DNA of 6,989 nucleotides from NCBI GenBank assembly GCA_003242315.1, contig QGUY01000210.1, positions 1-6,989 of the forward strand. Direction: 5' to 3'. Position 1 is the first letter of the stretch. Each line of letters begins with the position of its first letter. Below the pieces are notes generated by a model, which was given only the letters and a program-made list of their open reading frames with translations, was not told where the DNA came from and searched no databases. The position numbers and the translations under genes were made by a program. Shown piece after piece: positions 6,334 to 6,989 of the stretch. This stretch comes from Bacteroidota bacterium. Lineage in GTDB: Bacteria; Bacteroidota; Bacteroidia; Cytophagales; Cyclobacteriaceae.

Positions 6334-6989
6334 ATGACAAAAGCTGTTCAGGATATCTTTCCGGAAGACCACGCCATTCCGGCCGAATTCAGGCTTGATG
6401 AAGCTATCGAGCAACGTGAATACCTCATCAATGGAGAATTAAAAACCTGGGACGGTCCACTCAATCCCGTCGTAAGCCCAATCTATACACGGGTCGACGG
6501 TAAACTCAAGCAGAAAGTACTTGGCGCCACTCCGCTGCTTACAGCACAGGAAGCAATGGCAGCGCTTGACGCAGCTGTCCGTGCCTACGACCTCGGGCAC
6601 GGATCCTGGCCAACCCGTAGCGTGACCGAACGGATCTCCTACGTTGAAATTTTCCTGGAGCGGATGAAGGCCAGGCGTGATGAAGTCGTGAAGCTCCTCA
6701 TGTGGGAAATTGGAAAAACGTTGAATGACTCTCGCAAGGAGTTCGACCGGACGTGCGACTACATCCGCGACACCATACAAGCATACAAGGAACTCGATCG
6801 AAACTCGGCAAAGCTGGTTGAAGAAGCAGGGTTTATGGCACAGATCAGGCGCGTACCGCTTGGGGTCGCGTTGTGCATGGGGCCCTACAACTATCCTCTT
6901 AACGAGACCTTCTCAACACTAATACCTGCCCTGATCATGGGCAATGCGGTCGTCTTAAACCAACCAAAAAAGGGGTTTTGCCCAATCGG
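6334..6989 (+). CDS. gapN: NADP-dependent glyceraldehyde-3-phosphate dehydrogenase (GapN, aldehyde dehydrogenase superfamily), 5' part with an apparent frameshift
   Basis: GapN oxidises glyceraldehyde 3-phosphate directly to 3-phosphoglycerate with NADP+, bypassing the phosphorylating step of glycolysis and yielding NADPH in the cytoplasm. From ATG 6334, 207 residues read in one frame and match the N-terminal part of the Bacteroidota form: IFPEDHAIP (8-16), EYLINGE (29-35), LLMWEIGKTLNDSRKEFDRT (121-140), AQIRRVPLGVALCMGPYNYP (169-188) and LNETFSTLIPALIMGNAVV (189-207). Asn186 in GPYNYP corresponds to the conserved oxyanion-hole Asn of aldehyde dehydrogenases. The catalytic Cys and Glu lie beyond the window. 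After Val207 the frame gives LNQPKKGFCP, whereas the frame starting at 6957 gives KPTKKGVLPNR, matching the family's expected KPxKxGVL coenzyme-binding segment. One base therefore appears to be missing at about 6955-6956. The gene is cut by the window, so whether it is truly broken cannot be judged. No Shine-Dalgarno is evident. Confidence 0.9.
   Translation, partial: MTKAVQDIFPEDHAIPAEFRLDEAIEQREYLINGELKTWDGPLNPVVSPIYTRVDGKLKQKVLGATPLLTAQEAMAALDAAVRAYDLGHGSWPTRSVTERISYVEIFLERMKARRDEVVKLLMWEIGKTLNDSRKEFDRTCDYIRDTIQAYKELDRNSAKLVEEAGFMAQIRRVPLGVALCMGPYNYPLNETFSTLIPALIMGNAVVLNQPKKGFCPI

Noticed and set aside
6116..6337. Plus-strand frame of 73 codons with a TTG start in the spacer before gapN
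   Set aside because: It has a non-ATG start, no recognisable product, no ribosome-binding site, and it runs into the gapN start; probably a chance frame.
6142..6414. Minus-strand frame of 90 codons across the gapN start
   Set aside because: It overlaps the conserved gapN N-terminus and shows no family signature.

Overview
The window looks like chromosomal DNA of a Bacteroidota bacterium, probably a Cytophagales-type lineage of moderate GC. The reasons are: the last gene matches the Bacteroidota-style form of NADP-dependent glyceraldehyde-3-phosphate dehydrogenase; starts generally lack a clear Shine-Dalgarno sequence; Bacteroidota -7 boxes (TAnnTTTG) lie upstream of two genes; and most genes encode exported proteins. 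This placement is an inference. No rRNA, tRNA, insertion sequence, integrase, CRISPR array or plasmid gene is visible.

Layout. At the left edge a minus-strand gene runs out of the window; it encodes an exported protein resembling the N-terminal part of GWxTD-domain proteins. A 59-base divergent spacer separates it from a plus-strand run: a class I SAM-dependent methyltransferase (643-1419), a very long exported protein made almost entirely of TPR repeats (1518-4985), a small exported staphylococcal-nuclease-fold protein (5108-5596), a small basic exported protein of unknown function ending in C-x2-C-x3-H (5714-6103), and the 5' part of gapN (6334 to the right edge). The spacers of 59 to 230 bases hold candidate promoters, two candidate terminators and a small operator-like inverted repeat. 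They suggest mostly separate transcription units rather than one tight operon.

How the genes relate. Four of the six products carry signal peptides, so much of the region concerns the cell envelope. No shared pathway can be read from the order; the methyltransferase and gapN are cytoplasmic and appear unrelated to the others.

Most notable points. The TPR protein has about 33 consecutive repeats with nearly invariant 34-residue spacing and a second-order period of seven repeats (238, 234, 238, 239 residues), as if it grew by duplicating seven-repeat blocks. The nuclease-fold protein has changes at two positions that matter in staphylococcal nuclease. gapN shows an apparent one-base deletion about 30 bases from the right end, most easily explained as a sequence-end error. 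I see no convincing new multi-gene system.
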